Below, one piece after another: positions 38,231 to 45,203 of a DNA stretch of 64,000 nucleotides (position 1 is the stretch's first letter; each line of letters begins with the position of its first letter). The notes beneath the pieces were generated by a model, which saw only the letters and a program-made list of their open reading frames with translations, was not told the origin of the DNA and ran no database searches. The DNA is from a virus: IMG/VR virus record IMGVR_UViG_3300050821_002494, positions 1 through 64,000 of that record; one strand, written 5' to 3'. Position numbers and translations under genes: made by a program.

Positions 38231-38500
38231 CTAGTTCAGCTGGGTTTTGCCGGGCTTGGCATTGAAAGTATAGTCGAGACCTGAGGTTGCGCGCGAGGCG
38301 GCCTCGGGGTTGGTGAGTAGCGTGATGTCCATCTTCTGCATGTCGGCGTGAGTGTGCAGACCGATGCCGTATGCGCTGGCTTCCTCCATCTCTGCCAGCG
38401 TTATCGTTACCTTCTCGGTGCCTAGGCGACGCATCAGCGCCGCACAGAGCGCGATGAAGTACTCGGGGTGCTCTTCCACGATGTTATTGTTCTGGTTCAT
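38231..38500 (-). CDS. Small protein, helix-then-strand family
   Basis: 89 aa: EYFIALCAALMRRLGTEKVT, ITLAEMEEASAYGIGLHTHA, DMQKMDITLLTNPEAA. Close in layout to the 87-aa gene at 25.1 kb. Unknown. Confidence 0.5.
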   Translation of the reverse strand: MNQNNNIVEEHPEYFIALCAALMRRLGTEKVTITLAEMEEASAYGIGLHTHADMQKMDITLLTNPEAASRATSGLDYTFNAKPGKTQLN

Positions 38501-38778
38501 TGGGCTTCACCTTGTAGTCCCCTAGCGATCACCTCTCGGATGATCTTCTCTCGCATCTCCTCCCGCGTGATGGCACCGATGTGCAGCACGTTTGGGTTGT
38601 TGGGGCTGTCGGCCAGCGTCAGCACGTAGTCTCGCATCTCCGCCAGCTCACTTTTGTTCAGCCGCAACGTGCCACCCTTTTTAATCATAAGGGCCACGAC
38701 TGCGGCCGCTATGGTCGGCTTCTCGGGCTCCGGCAGCGGCGGCATCTCGGTCGCAACCACTAGTTGATCAGTCGTCAT
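38497..38778 (-). CDS. Small protein, helix-then-strand family
   Basis: 93 aa: IAAAVVALMIKKGGTLRLNK, SELAEMRDYVLTLADSPNNP. ATGA overlap with the 89-aa gene. A clear example of the helix, KKGG, strand, EL..m layout. Confidence 0.5.
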   Translation of the reverse strand: MTTDQLVVATEMPPLPEPEKPTIAAAVVALMIKKGGTLRLNKSELAEMRDYVLTLADSPNNPNVLHIGAITREEMREKIIREVIARGLQGEAQ

Positions 38779-39073
38779 CGGGGACCTCCATCACGCCGCC
38801 GATCTGGATGCCGGTTACGCCCTCGGCCAGCCGCGCCTCGACGAAGCCACCGACGAGCCGCGCCTCGACATATTCAACTGAGCCCATGCCGTCGCCCGGC
38901 CTCTGCCAGTAGACACGGTGCTGTCGCTTCATCTTCTTCGGCAGCCTCTCGCTGACGTAGGTCATCACGCGCTGCAGTGCGCGGTCGAAGACACCGCAGC
39001 CTCGATCAACGGCGCGTACTACTCGCAGCGTCTTGAGGTCTTCGCGGACTTGCTCATCTGTGGTGAGTGGCAT
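38768..39073 (-). CDS. Protein of unknown function
   Basis: 101 aa from the ATG at 39073 (GAGGAGTAAGTG upstream). TDEQVREDLKTLRVVRAVDR, RALQRVMTYVSERLPKKMK and two VEARL repeats. Mixed fold. Unknown. Confidence 0.5.
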   Translation of the reverse strand: MPLTTDEQVREDLKTLRVVRAVDRGCGVFDRALQRVMTYVSERLPKKMKRQHRVYWQRPGDGMGSVEYVEARLVGGFVEARLAEGVTGIQIGGVMEVPDDD

Positions 39074-39399
39074 CACTTACTCCTCTTCGCAGGAAGCCCA
39101 TATAGTGCGCGCAACTCCTTTTGCCTAGTGGCTTCATGATGGAGCACGTCGGCCGCCATCTTAAGCACCTCCGCCTCTGTGTGCTTGCGCACGCCGACGC
39201 GGATGAAGCCCTTCAGCCGGGGGTCGTCGATGCCTGCATTGTAGACCTCGACGCCTGTACGCCTCAGGACGTTCTTGGCGGCCTCTAGGCGGCTGCGCTG
39301 ACCGCGCTTGGCGTCGCCTGCCTTCCGCTTCCTCCGTTGCTTGCGTGCGGCGGCGCTGCGCTGCCCCACAGTGAGGTTATTCCGGTTGCGTCCATCCAT
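39073..39399 (-). CDS. Basic, possibly nucleic-acid-binding protein; first gene of the leftward operon
   Basis: 108 aa. It starts with a Lys/Arg block (SAAARKQRRKRKAGDAKRGQ) and then RVGVRKHTEAEVLKMAADVL. As the first gene after the divergent promoter it would be made earliest from the minus strand. A regulatory role is inferred from charge and place. Confidence 0.5.
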   Translation of the reverse strand: MDGRNRNNLTVGQRSAAARKQRRKRKAGDAKRGQRSRLEAAKNVLRRTGVEVYNAGIDDPRLKGFIRVGVRKHTEAEVLKMAADVLHHEATRQKELRALYGLPAKRSK

Positions 39400-39421
39400 C
39401 TGTCCATTACTCCCATATACT

Positions 39422-39451
39422 GGGGTAAGGCCGCGCGATGGGGCTTGTCAA
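39422..39451 (-). promoter_or_regulatory. Leftward promoter of the divergent pair
   Basis: TTGACA, 18-nt spacer, TACCCC on the minus strand, matching the TACC-type -10 of other leftward promoters here. Its -35 overlaps the rightward -35 in the palindrome CTTGTCAAG. Confidence 0.5.
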
Positions 39452-39473
39452 GCGGCTGCGAGAGGCGTATATG
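39445..39473 (+). promoter_or_regulatory. Rightward promoter of the divergent pair
   Basis: TTGTCA, 17-nt spacer, TATATG. It points to the 39500 gene 27 nt beyond and thus starts the rightward early region. Confidence 0.65.
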
Positions 39474-39499
39474 GTTGGGCTCACTGCTGGAGGCAAGTC

Positions 39500-39910
39500 A
39501 TGAAGATACCCGACAGACAGCTTTATCCCGACCCCGTGACTGCCTTCGAGTTCGGGCAGCGCTGCGCCCGCAACTTCGCGGACATGGACCGCCCCGTGAC
39601 CGACTTCCGCTGGATGTTCGACAACCGCGACGGCACCGAGGGGACGTGGGAGGACTTCTGCGAGGGCTTCAACGGCTTCAGGCCCTGCACCCACTTCGTG
39701 GGCTTCAGGGGCGAGGAGTTCTGGTCAGCGGTGCGCGTGTGGGGCCGCCCCGACTTCACGCACCGCCACTGGGACCGCCGCGTGCCCGGCGACGTCGCGC
39801 CCGGCGACACGGTGGTGTTCGCGCGAGGCACCGATCAGGACCCCTTCGTGCCGTTCGTGTTCAACGACAGCGACGTGGATGTGCAGGCCTTTGAAAATAA
39901 ATCGCGCTAG
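39500..39910 (+). CDS. First rightward gene, unknown function
   Basis: 136 aa after GGAGGCAAGTC. FEFGQRCARNFADMDRPVTD, TWEDFCEGFNGFRPCTHFVG, HRHWDRRVPGDVAPGDTVVF. It has three Cys and a Trp/His-rich end. The stop TAG lies inside cassette A. Unknown host-takeover candidate from position. Confidence 0.6.
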   Translation: MKIPDRQLYPDPVTAFEFGQRCARNFADMDRPVTDFRWMFDNRDGTEGTWEDFCEGFNGFRPCTHFVGFRGEEFWSAVRVWGRPDFTHRHWDRRVPGDVAPGDTVVFARGTDQDPFVPFVFNDSDVDVQAFENKSR

Positions 39911-39943
39911 GGTGTTGACGACCCCGCCAAGAGGGAGTAAGTA
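39893..39943 (+). promoter_or_regulatory. Cassette A: promoter plus reverse terminator
   Basis: GAAAATAAATC, then a GGGT/ACCC stem around TTGACG (39915), 17-nt spacer, TAAGTA (39938). On the minus strand the stem is followed by GATTTATTTT. The promoter serves the 51-aa gene. Confidence 0.65.
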
Positions 39944-39949
39944 GAGGTC

Positions 39950-40105
39950 ATGTTTGATTTTCCCCTCGCCTTCTTCGATGCGATCCGGCTTCGGATCGAG
40001 TTCGAGATGTTCCGGTCTCTCAGCCGGAACCACCACTTCGACGACGCCACCGGCCGGAGGCACTTCGTTGCGGCCCGGCTGGCGGCCTTCAAGAGGGCAA
40101 AATAA
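39950..40105 (+). CDS. Small aromatic/basic protein
   Basis: 51 aa: MFDFPLAFFDAIRLRIEFEM then HHFDDATGRRHFVAARLAAF. GTAGAGGTC before the ATG. It ends AAA TAA in the next cassette. A short GR.HFVAA tail; unknown. Confidence 0.5.
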   Translation: MFDFPLAFFDAIRLRIEFEMFRSLSRNHHFDDATGRRHFVAARLAAFKRAK

Positions 40106-40148
40106 ATCGCGCTAGGGGGTTGCAATCCCCTAGCTTCGGGCGCATATT
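40098..40148 (+). promoter_or_regulatory. Cassette B: promoter plus reverse terminator
   Basis: An 8-bp perfect stem GCTAGGGG/CCCCTAGC carries TTGCAA (40120) in its loop, then 17 nt and CATATT (40143). The reverse strand has stem then GCGATTTATTTT, a good intrinsic terminator for leftward transcripts. Confidence 0.7.
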
Positions 40149-40176
40149 AAAGGCTCACCAGCCGGAGATCGCCACC

Positions 40177-40674
40177 ATGGCCAAGTCATTCTACGCAGTC
40201 GACCCTCAGGGCGTCGTCCACATCCGCAAGAGCCAGAACCGTACCTACGTCGCGACCGTGGTCGTCCGCGTCGGTCGTACACAGGTCGACCGCTACTTCG
40301 CCCGCGTCGAGGCCGAAGGCAAGCGGGCCGGCGAGAGCTACGACCGCACGGTCGACGAGAGCAAGGGCATCTTCCCGAAGCGCGAGCAGTGGCGCGGACC
40401 GGAGGCCCTCAAGAGCTGGCAGGACTTCGCCGTCAAGTACCTCGTCAAGCCTGACGGCTACGGCCCCGGCCGCGACGCCGCCATCGCGAAGGCGAAGGCG
40501 CACGCCCTCAAGGTGGCGGAGGAGTACGAGGCCAGCGGCCGCTGGGACCGCTATGAGAACGCCGGCTGGACCAGCCGCACTGACCTCGCGCAGAAGCTGG
40601 CGGCCCAGACGGGCGGCGAGCAGGTGGTCATCCTCGAAGCCATCGAGGGCAAGCCACCGAAGGCCGCAAAATAA
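40177..40674 (+). CDS. Protein of unknown function
   Basis: 165 aa from the ATG with GGAGATCGCC upstream. SFYAVDPQGVVHIRKSQNRT, YVATVVVRVGRTQVDRYFAR, SKGIFPKREQWRGPEAL and HALKVAEEYEASGRWDRYEN. One alpha/beta domain, Lys-rich end. Ends AAA TAA in cassette C. Confidence 0.6.
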   Translation: MAKSFYAVDPQGVVHIRKSQNRTYVATVVVRVGRTQVDRYFARVEAEGKRAGESYDRTVDESKGIFPKREQWRGPEALKSWQDFAVKYLVKPDGYGPGRDAAIAKAKAHALKVAEEYEASGRWDRYENAGWTSRTDLAQKLAAQTGGEQVVILEAIEGKPPKAAK

Positions 40675-40721
40675 ATCTCCCAGACCCCTTGTGCGGCCCG
40701 GCGAACGGGAGTACAAGGGGT
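40668..40721 (+). promoter_or_regulatory. Cassette C: promoter plus reverse terminator
   Basis: TTGTGC (40689), 17 nt, TACAAG (40712). The two boxes lie in opposite arms of a perfect 9-bp stem ACCCCTTGT/ACAAGGGGT. Reverse strand: CTCCC...GGGAG then ATTTATTTT. Confidence 0.65.
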
Positions 40722-40749
40722 CCTCGCCACCAACAACTAGGAGTTCACC

Positions 40750-41004
40750 ATGTCTGTATTCAATCGCGATATGAACCTGATGGCACGCGGCAACCCCGGC
40801 GTCGCCGAGCGCGTGCTGGGTGCCCCCGCCCTCGACCGGGACCCGATGCCGGCCTCGCCGGTCGAGCGCCTGATGAAGCAGGCCCAGACCGCCATCGAGC
40901 AGGCGATGCACGACGACGACAGCATCGAGGCGGCCATCGCCGTGGATGACGCCATGAGCTTCCTGCGGAGGGCGCAGGAGCTGATCCGAGAGGAGATGCA
41001 GTGA
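40750..41004 (+). CDS. Small helical protein
   Basis: 84 aa: NLMARGNPGVAERVLGAPAL, PVERLMKQAQTAIEQAMHDD, AMSFLRRAQELIREEMQ. The ARGN.GV start recurs in the 56-aa gene at 42645. TAGGAGTTCACC upstream. Confidence 0.55.
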   Translation: MSVFNRDMNLMARGNPGVAERVLGAPALDRDPMPASPVERLMKQAQTAIEQAMHDDDSIEAAIAVDDAMSFLRRAQELIREEMQ

Positions 41005-41186
41005 TGAGCGACCTCACCCTAGCCACCTATCTGGAGGGCAACTATCAGGCCTATGCGAGCGATCCTCGCATGGTCGTGCCCTTCACCCGTGACGTGTGGC
41101 TGCGCAGCCACACCGAGGAGCGCTACCACAACGGCCGCGTGATCCGGGTCGGCAACTGGCAGCGGATGGAGGACGTCGACGCCTGA
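41004..41186 (+). CDS. Small protein of unknown function
   Basis: 60 aa from the ATG overlapping the previous TGA. LATYLEGNYQAYASDPRMVV then RYHNGRVIRVGNWQRMEDVD. Unknown. Ends just before cassette D. Confidence 0.5.
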   Translation: MSDLTLATYLEGNYQAYASDPRMVVPFTRDVWLRSHTEERYHNGRVIRVGNWQRMEDVDA

Positions 41187-41236
41187 AAATAAATCGGGTG
41201 GGGGGTATTGCAATCCCCACCCAGAGGGTTTAAGTA
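41185..41236 (+). promoter_or_regulatory. Cassette D: promoter plus reverse terminator
   Basis: GGGTGGGG/CCCCACCC (8 bp, perfect) around TTGCAA (41208), 17 nt, TAAGTA (41231). Reverse strand: stem then GATTTATTTT. Confidence 0.7.
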
Positions 41237-41281
41237 GAGTTCTCCACCGCGTAGAGTTCCACCCCACACCGGAGTTCCCGG

Positions 41282-41830
41282 ATGTCCTACCCTCACGTCG
41301 ACAACACTCTCGCCAAGGCGACCAAGGAGATCGTCTCGGCGATCATGCCCGCCGGCTTCGATACGGCGCACGACGATGCGGCCCCCGGCTCGCTGGAGGC
41401 CTGCACCGACTACTTCAAGAGCCACGGCCGGATGTGCGTCGGTGAGGGCTTCAATGCCCGCACCTCCATCTTCGCCGACGCATGGACGACCCACGCCTTC
41501 GCGGCGTGGCACGACTTCTGCCACGTTCAGGGGCAGTGCGCATTCGACCCGGCCGGCGAGCGCCGCGTCGACGAGATCATGCAGCAGCATCTGGCTCGGT
41601 GGTGGACGACCTCCGCCCGCCCGGTGACGCAGGACGCCTTCCTGAGGGCCAGCGCGGTCCTCAAGATGTTCAATCTCGGCCGGCTGGAGTACTGGCTGGA
41701 GTACGGCGAGCAGCCGGCAGACCCCCGCCAGTTCCTCTACGGCTACCTGACGGCGCAGGCGCGCATCGCCCAGCCGGAGCCCTGCAGCAAGCAGAGCGAC
41801 ACCGTGATACCGATGGTGAGGGCCCTCTAG
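41282..41830 (+). CDS. Conserved phage protein with WHxxxH motif
   Basis: 182 aa. TTHAFAAWHDFCHVQGQCAF then PAGERRVDEIMQQHLARWW gives H....WHdfcH....F...GE..v..Q, a pattern I associate with phage proteins of unknown role that may bind metal. The first 60 residues hold DYFKSHGRMCVGEGF. No catalytic assignment. Confidence 0.55.
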   Translation: MSYPHVDNTLAKATKEIVSAIMPAGFDTAHDDAAPGSLEACTDYFKSHGRMCVGEGFNARTSIFADAWTTHAFAAWHDFCHVQGQCAFDPAGERRVDEIMQQHLARWWTTSARPVTQDAFLRASAVLKMFNLGRLEYWLEYGEQPADPRQFLYGYLTAQARIAQPEPCSKQSDTVIPMVRAL

Positions 41831-41865
41831 GCCCTCACTTCCACCCCACCCAACAGGAGATTGTC

Positions 41866-42057
41866 ATGACCAAGGAATACATGGAGCTGCTGCTCAGAGA
41901 AGCCGCAGAGGCCCACCACACCTACGAGGCCACACTCGGCCACCCCGACGAGAACTGGCAGGGCTGGTACGCCCAGCACATGGTCGAGCAGCTGGACCGC
42001 GACGCGGCCACGCTCGACGCCCCTGCCAACTTCGGCTACCGCTTCGCGAACCACTAA
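41866..42057 (+). CDS. Small helical protein
   Basis: 63 aa after AACAGGAGATTGTC: TKEYMELLLREAAEAHHTYE, GWYAQHMVEQLDRDAATLD. Unknown. Confidence 0.55.
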   Translation: MTKEYMELLLREAAEAHHTYEATLGHPDENWQGWYAQHMVEQLDRDAATLDAPANFGYRFANH

Positions 42058-42073
42058 ACCAACGGAGACTACG

Positions 42074-42616
42074 ATGATCGACCAGACATTTGCAGACGTC
42101 GCTACGCCGCTGATCCGCGCCCGGCTGGAGAAGGTTCTCGGCATCGAGTTCCCAAAGGTGCCTGTCGTCGTGAAGGAGCACCTCACATGGGAGGACAGCT
42201 GGGGCTACACCCCAGAAGACGTCGCCGAGTACCCCGCCGGCCCCGAGGGCGTCGCGATGGGCATCACCAACTTCGATCAGGACGAGGTGGCCGCCCCCAA
42301 CCATGTGATCCTGTACGCCAAGCAGCTGAGCCCTAGCTACAACATGATGGCGGCACTGATGACAGGCGTGGGTCCATTCGATGAGTACGCGTGGGCAGCT
42401 GCCGTGCTGGCGCACGAGCTGATCCACACCACCCTGCCGGCCTACTATGGCCATGTGGGAGCCTTCGTTGACCGCGCGCGCCGCGCCGGCCTCATTGGTC
42501 CCCCGACGTCTTCCTTCCCGGGGTCAGACTTCGCGCAGTGGGTCGAGCAGGTGGTCGTGCCGGCCTATAAAAAAGTGGCCAGCCCTATTGCAATCTCCCG
42601 CGTGATGGGAGTATAA
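42074..42616 (+). CDS. SprT-like metallopeptidase A
   Basis: 180 aa. VLAHELIHTTLPAYYGHVGA FVDRARRAG carries HExxH and the downstream GHxxxF of SprT/zincin-type phage proteins. The N-terminal 100 residues resemble those of the second copy at 42819. The C-terminal 15 residues (KKVASPIAISRVMGV) are encoded by cassette E, so the gene lost its usual stop. It may cut or bind a host protein. The family role in phages is unclear. Confidence 0.6.
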   Translation: MIDQTFADVATPLIRARLEKVLGIEFPKVPVVVKEHLTWEDSWGYTPEDVAEYPAGPEGVAMGITNFDQDEVAAPNHVILYAKQLSPSYNMMAALMTGVGPFDEYAWAAAVLAHELIHTTLPAYYGHVGAFVDRARRAGLIGPPTSSFPGSDFAQWVEQVVVPAYKKVASPIAISRVMGV

Positions 42617-42617
42617 G
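42567..42617 (+). promoter_or_regulatory. Cassette E: promoter plus reverse terminator
   Basis: TTGCAA (42588), 18-nt spacer, TATAAG (42612). CTCCC/GGGAG stem between them. Reverse strand: GGCTGGCC then ACTTTTTT. Confidence 0.65.
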
Positions 42618-42644
42618 AGGGCTCCAACAACGGAGTGACCCGAG

Positions 42645-42815
42645 ATGATGCTCTCTTTCGTAGCTGCCCAGATGCTCCTCGCCCGCGGCAACGCAGGCGT
42701 CGAGGCGGAGTTTGAGGCCCGCGAGCAGGCCGACATCGAGGCGCGGGCGGTGCGCAACGCGCCCGCGCAGTACTCCCGCCTGCCGGCGGCTCGTGAACAG
42801 ATGGACCCGGAGTAG
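42645..42815 (+). CDS. Small Ala/Glu/Arg-rich protein
   Basis: 56 aa from the first of two ATGs: FVAAQMLLARGNAGVEAEFE, EARAVRNAPAQYSRLPAARE. Shares M.LARGN.GV with the 84-aa protein at 40750. Helical. Confidence 0.5.
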   Translation: MMLSFVAAQMLLARGNAGVEAEFEAREQADIEARAVRNAPAQYSRLPAAREQMDPE

Positions 42816-42818
42816 ATC

Positions 42819-43340
42819 ATGCAGCTCTATCCACACATCCTGATCGACGCCATCGCCAACGCGGCGCGTCGTGACCTCTTCGAGCCGGCGGGGGTTGACC
42901 TCCCGCCGGTGCCGATCCAGATCGGGCTGGTCGGCAAGGTCAGCGCCGAGGATCGCGTCGATGCCCAGACCCAGTACATGCCGGCCCCCTCTGACATGAC
43001 GCGCCCCTCGAAGCGCGTGCTAGCGATTCTGGAGGCGGCCACTGTCCCGGTCCATGCGCCGTTCTTGCTGGCTATCACCAATGACCTAGAAGACTTCTAC
43101 GGCGGTCCCAAGGGCCGCCTCACGCTGGCCTCGACGCTGGTGCATGAGATGGTCCACACCGCCTTCGACAGCGCCGTAGGTCACGGCCCCCGCTTCGTGC
43201 GGCTGATGCACAAGGTCGGCCTCACCGGCACGCCGGAGAAGAGCGTCGCCAGCCCACGCTTCGAGCGCTGGTTCGACAAAACTGTGATGCCTGAATACGA
43301 GGCTCAGGTGGCCCGCATGGAGGAGATGATCAATGGATGA
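42819..43340 (+). CDS. SprT-like metallopeptidase B
   Basis: 173 aa. TLVHEMVHTAFDSAVGHGPR FVRLMHKVG shows HExxH plus GHGpxF, the SprT pattern. PSPRFERWFD-type C-terminal segment aligns with the FAQWVEQ segment of copy A, so they are paralogs. ATG 4 nt after the previous stop. Confidence 0.6.
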   Translation: MQLYPHILIDAIANAARRDLFEPAGVDLPPVPIQIGLVGKVSAEDRVDAQTQYMPAPSDMTRPSKRVLAILEAATVPVHAPFLLAITNDLEDFYGGPKGRLTLASTLVHEMVHTAFDSAVGHGPRFVRLMHKVGLTGTPEKSVASPRFERWFDKTVMPEYEAQVARMEEMING

Positions 43341-43638
43341 CCTGACTATCCCCGACTTCCTCCGGGGCTCCAGAGAGGGCCCCAAGCCTCGCTGGACTAC
43401 GCCGTGGAAGCGGATGGTCGCCCAGCGACCGGACTGCATCAAGTGGGATAACGCCGAGCGCTGGGAGGTGACCATTCCTAAGACCATGACTGGCGCCGGC
43501 CAGCCCGCCTTCGGAACCCGCTACGTGTGGGTGATCCCGGGCCGCAAGTGGACCGAGATCAGAGACGCCGAGGGCTACGCCAAGATCGCAACCGCCGACT
43601 GGAACCGTATGTCGGCAAAAGGAAGGAAAGTGTCATGA
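43333..43638 (+). CDS. Protein of unknown function
   Basis: 101 aa: DFLRGSREGPKPRWTTPWKR, ERWEVTIPKTMTGAG, YVWVIPGRKWTEIRDAEGYA. Beta-rich, Trp-rich. Overlaps the metallopeptidase stop. Confidence 0.55.
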   Translation: MDDLTIPDFLRGSREGPKPRWTTPWKRMVAQRPDCIKWDNAERWEVTIPKTMTGAGQPAFGTRYVWVIPGRKWTEIRDAEGYAKIATADWNRMSAKGRKVS

Positions 43639-43892
43639 ACGACAAGCTCCCGATGCGGGCCGCCGTGATGGTGCCCGGACAGAACCTCGTCGGTCTCGTG
43701 GATCGAGGCGACAAGGGCTACTACCCGATGCCTAGCTGGACGGCCAAGACTGCCGACGGCTGGAATGAACGCCACGGCGTGAGCCACGCCCAGCGCGAAG
43801 CGATGCTGGTTGGATCGATGTTCGGTTGGGATGTCCCCGGCGCGGACCCTGATCTCTACCCCAACGAGGGGCCACTGGAAGGGCGCTCGTGA
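43635..43892 (+). CDS. Protein of unknown function
   Basis: 85 aa from the ATG after AAGGAAAGTGTC: RAAVMVPGQNLVGLVDRGDK, GVSHAQREAMLVGSMFGWDV. Unknown. Confidence 0.55.
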   Translation: MNDKLPMRAAVMVPGQNLVGLVDRGDKGYYPMPSWTAKTADGWNERHGVSHAQREAMLVGSMFGWDVPGADPDLYPNEGPLEGRS

Positions 43893-44089
43893 GCGCCAAC
43901 GTCCCCTGCCGCTGCAAGCCGGTCGACCGGAGCCAGTGGCGGGTGAGGCAGCGTAAGTGCAATCACTCGGCATTCTCCGGCGGACGCTACACCCCGAGCG
44001 ACTACTCGGAGGTGACGTGCCTAAAGTGCCTCGGCAGCTGGCGCACGAAGGCGGACTACGCCGACAAGTTACCTGACTATTATATGTAG
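43889..44089 (+). CDS. Small zinc-ribbon protein
   Basis: 66 aa from GTG. NVPCRCKPVDRSQW, RKCNHSAFSGG and EVTCLKCLGSWRTKADYADK give C.C...C.H...C..C, a likely zinc ribbon. Unknown partner. Confidence 0.55.
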   Translation: MSANVPCRCKPVDRSQWRVRQRKCNHSAFSGGRYTPSDYSEVTCLKCLGSWRTKADYADKLPDYYM

Positions 44090-44098
44090 GAGAAATGC

Positions 44099-44260
44099 AT
44101 GCCAGCAGAACACAAACGTCCCGACGGATCGTGGGCTCAGGGCTATTATTGCATGCGCTGCGGCGCGGCTGGGCTCAATCTCTATGGGAGTGGCCACGAG
44201 AAGTGCCCACTCAATCCCGAGCTGGTCAAGCAATTGATCGAAGCCAACAAAAGGAAATAG
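44099..44260 (+). CDS. Small CxxC/HxxC protein
   Basis: 53 aa from the second ATG (GGAG 7 nt away). GYYCMRCGAAGLNLYGSGHE KCPLNPELV has CMRC...GH.KC, a zinc-knuckle. Lys-rich tail. Confidence 0.55.
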   Translation: MPAEHKRPDGSWAQGYYCMRCGAAGLNLYGSGHEKCPLNPELVKQLIEANKRK

Positions 44261-44262
44261 TT

Positions 44263-44592
44263 ATGCGTACCGAAATGAACGACCGCACGCTGGCGCGCTA
44301 CCTCGGGCTCGACCGCGAGGAATTCGATTGGCTGAAGCTCCGGCTGACGCCGGAGAAGCTGGAGGACTATCGGCTGCTCGCGGAGGTCGCTGTGACGCTG
44401 GAGCAGTACGCCACCCGCTACAACCGGCCGCCGAAGGCGACGGAGGAGAGCGACGCCGCCCTGATGGCCGCCCAGAGCCGCGCATTTGCCCGCCTAGAGC
44501 AAAACGCTCAGCACGGGGCCGGTCACCGCCAAGAGAGGGGCGACCGGCCTCTACGGCCAATTATGGGCGTCTGCTACCTTACGCGAAAATAA
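44263..44592 (+). CDS. Protein of unknown function
   Basis: 109 aa: RTLARYLGLDREEFDWLKLR, VAVTLEQYATRYNRPPKATE, then a Gln/Arg-rich end. Ends in cassette F (CGA AAA TAA). The helical N-terminus may be a small HTH. Confidence 0.5.
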   Translation: MRTEMNDRTLARYLGLDREEFDWLKLRLTPEKLEDYRLLAEVAVTLEQYATRYNRPPKATEESDAALMAAQSRAFARLEQNAQHGAGHRQERGDRPLRPIMGVCYLTRK

Positions 44593-44635
44593 ATCGCGGT
44601 GAGGGCTTGAAATTGGGGCCCAGAGGGCGTATCTC
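44585..44635 (+). promoter_or_regulatory. Cassette F: promoter plus reverse terminator
   Basis: TTGAAA (44607), 17-nt spacer, TATCTC (44630). Reverse strand: GGGC...GCCC stem, then GCGATTTATTTT. Confidence 0.65.
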
Positions 44636-44660
44636 TAGGTCTCGCCAACAGGAGCACCCC

Positions 44661-44864
44661 ATGGAACGCACATTCCGCGTCGACTACGATAACGGCTTCG
44701 AGGTCGTCCGCGCCAAGGACATCTTCTCCGCCGCCGCGCAGCTGAAGCGCGCCTACAAGCGGTTCTTCAAGATGCCGATCAGCATCACCGAGACCACGCG
44801 CTGCAGCGCTCCGGTTGAGCCCCGCGAGGGCATGGACAAGCCCTATCCCCGTCACGCCCGCTAG
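44661..44864 (+). CDS. Small protein of unknown function
   Basis: 67 aa after AACAGGAGCACCCC: TFRVDYDNGFEVVRAKDIFS, AAQLKRAYKRFFKMPISITE. Small alpha/beta fold, basic. Unknown. Confidence 0.55.
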   Translation: MERTFRVDYDNGFEVVRAKDIFSAAAQLKRAYKRFFKMPISITETTRCSAPVEPREGMDKPYPRHAR

Positions 44865-44873
44865 GAGCGCCAC

Positions 44874-45203
44874 ATGATCGTCTACCAGATCGCTCTGCCC
44901 ATCATGTCGAACGACGGCCTGACGGAGTACTCCCACAATCTGCACGAGTGGGAGCAGATCGCCCTCGACGAGGTCGGCGGCTATACTGACCTCGGCATCC
45001 GCCACGGTGTGTGGCGCGACGTCGGCCGCACCTACAGCGAGAACATGCAGGGCTACCAGCTCGCCATCGACAGCGACCGCCCCTTCGCGCTGGGGCGCCT
45101 GATAGACGCCGCCAAGCGGCTGTTCCCCGATCAGGTCGCCTTCTATCTGGCGAAGGTCGGCACCGCCGAAATTATTTACAACAATCAGGTCGCGGTAGCT
45201 TGA
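44874..45203 (+). CDS. Protein of unknown function
   Basis: 109 aa: EWEQIALDEVGGYTDLGIRH, RTYSENMQGYQLAIDSDRPF, RLIDAAKRLFPDQVAFYLAK. Its last base is shared with the Mom-like start. Unknown partner. Confidence 0.55.
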   Translation: MIVYQIALPIMSNDGLTEYSHNLHEWEQIALDEVGGYTDLGIRHGVWRDVGRTYSENMQGYQLAIDSDRPFALGRLIDAAKRLFPDQVAFYLAKVGTAEIIYNNQVAVA

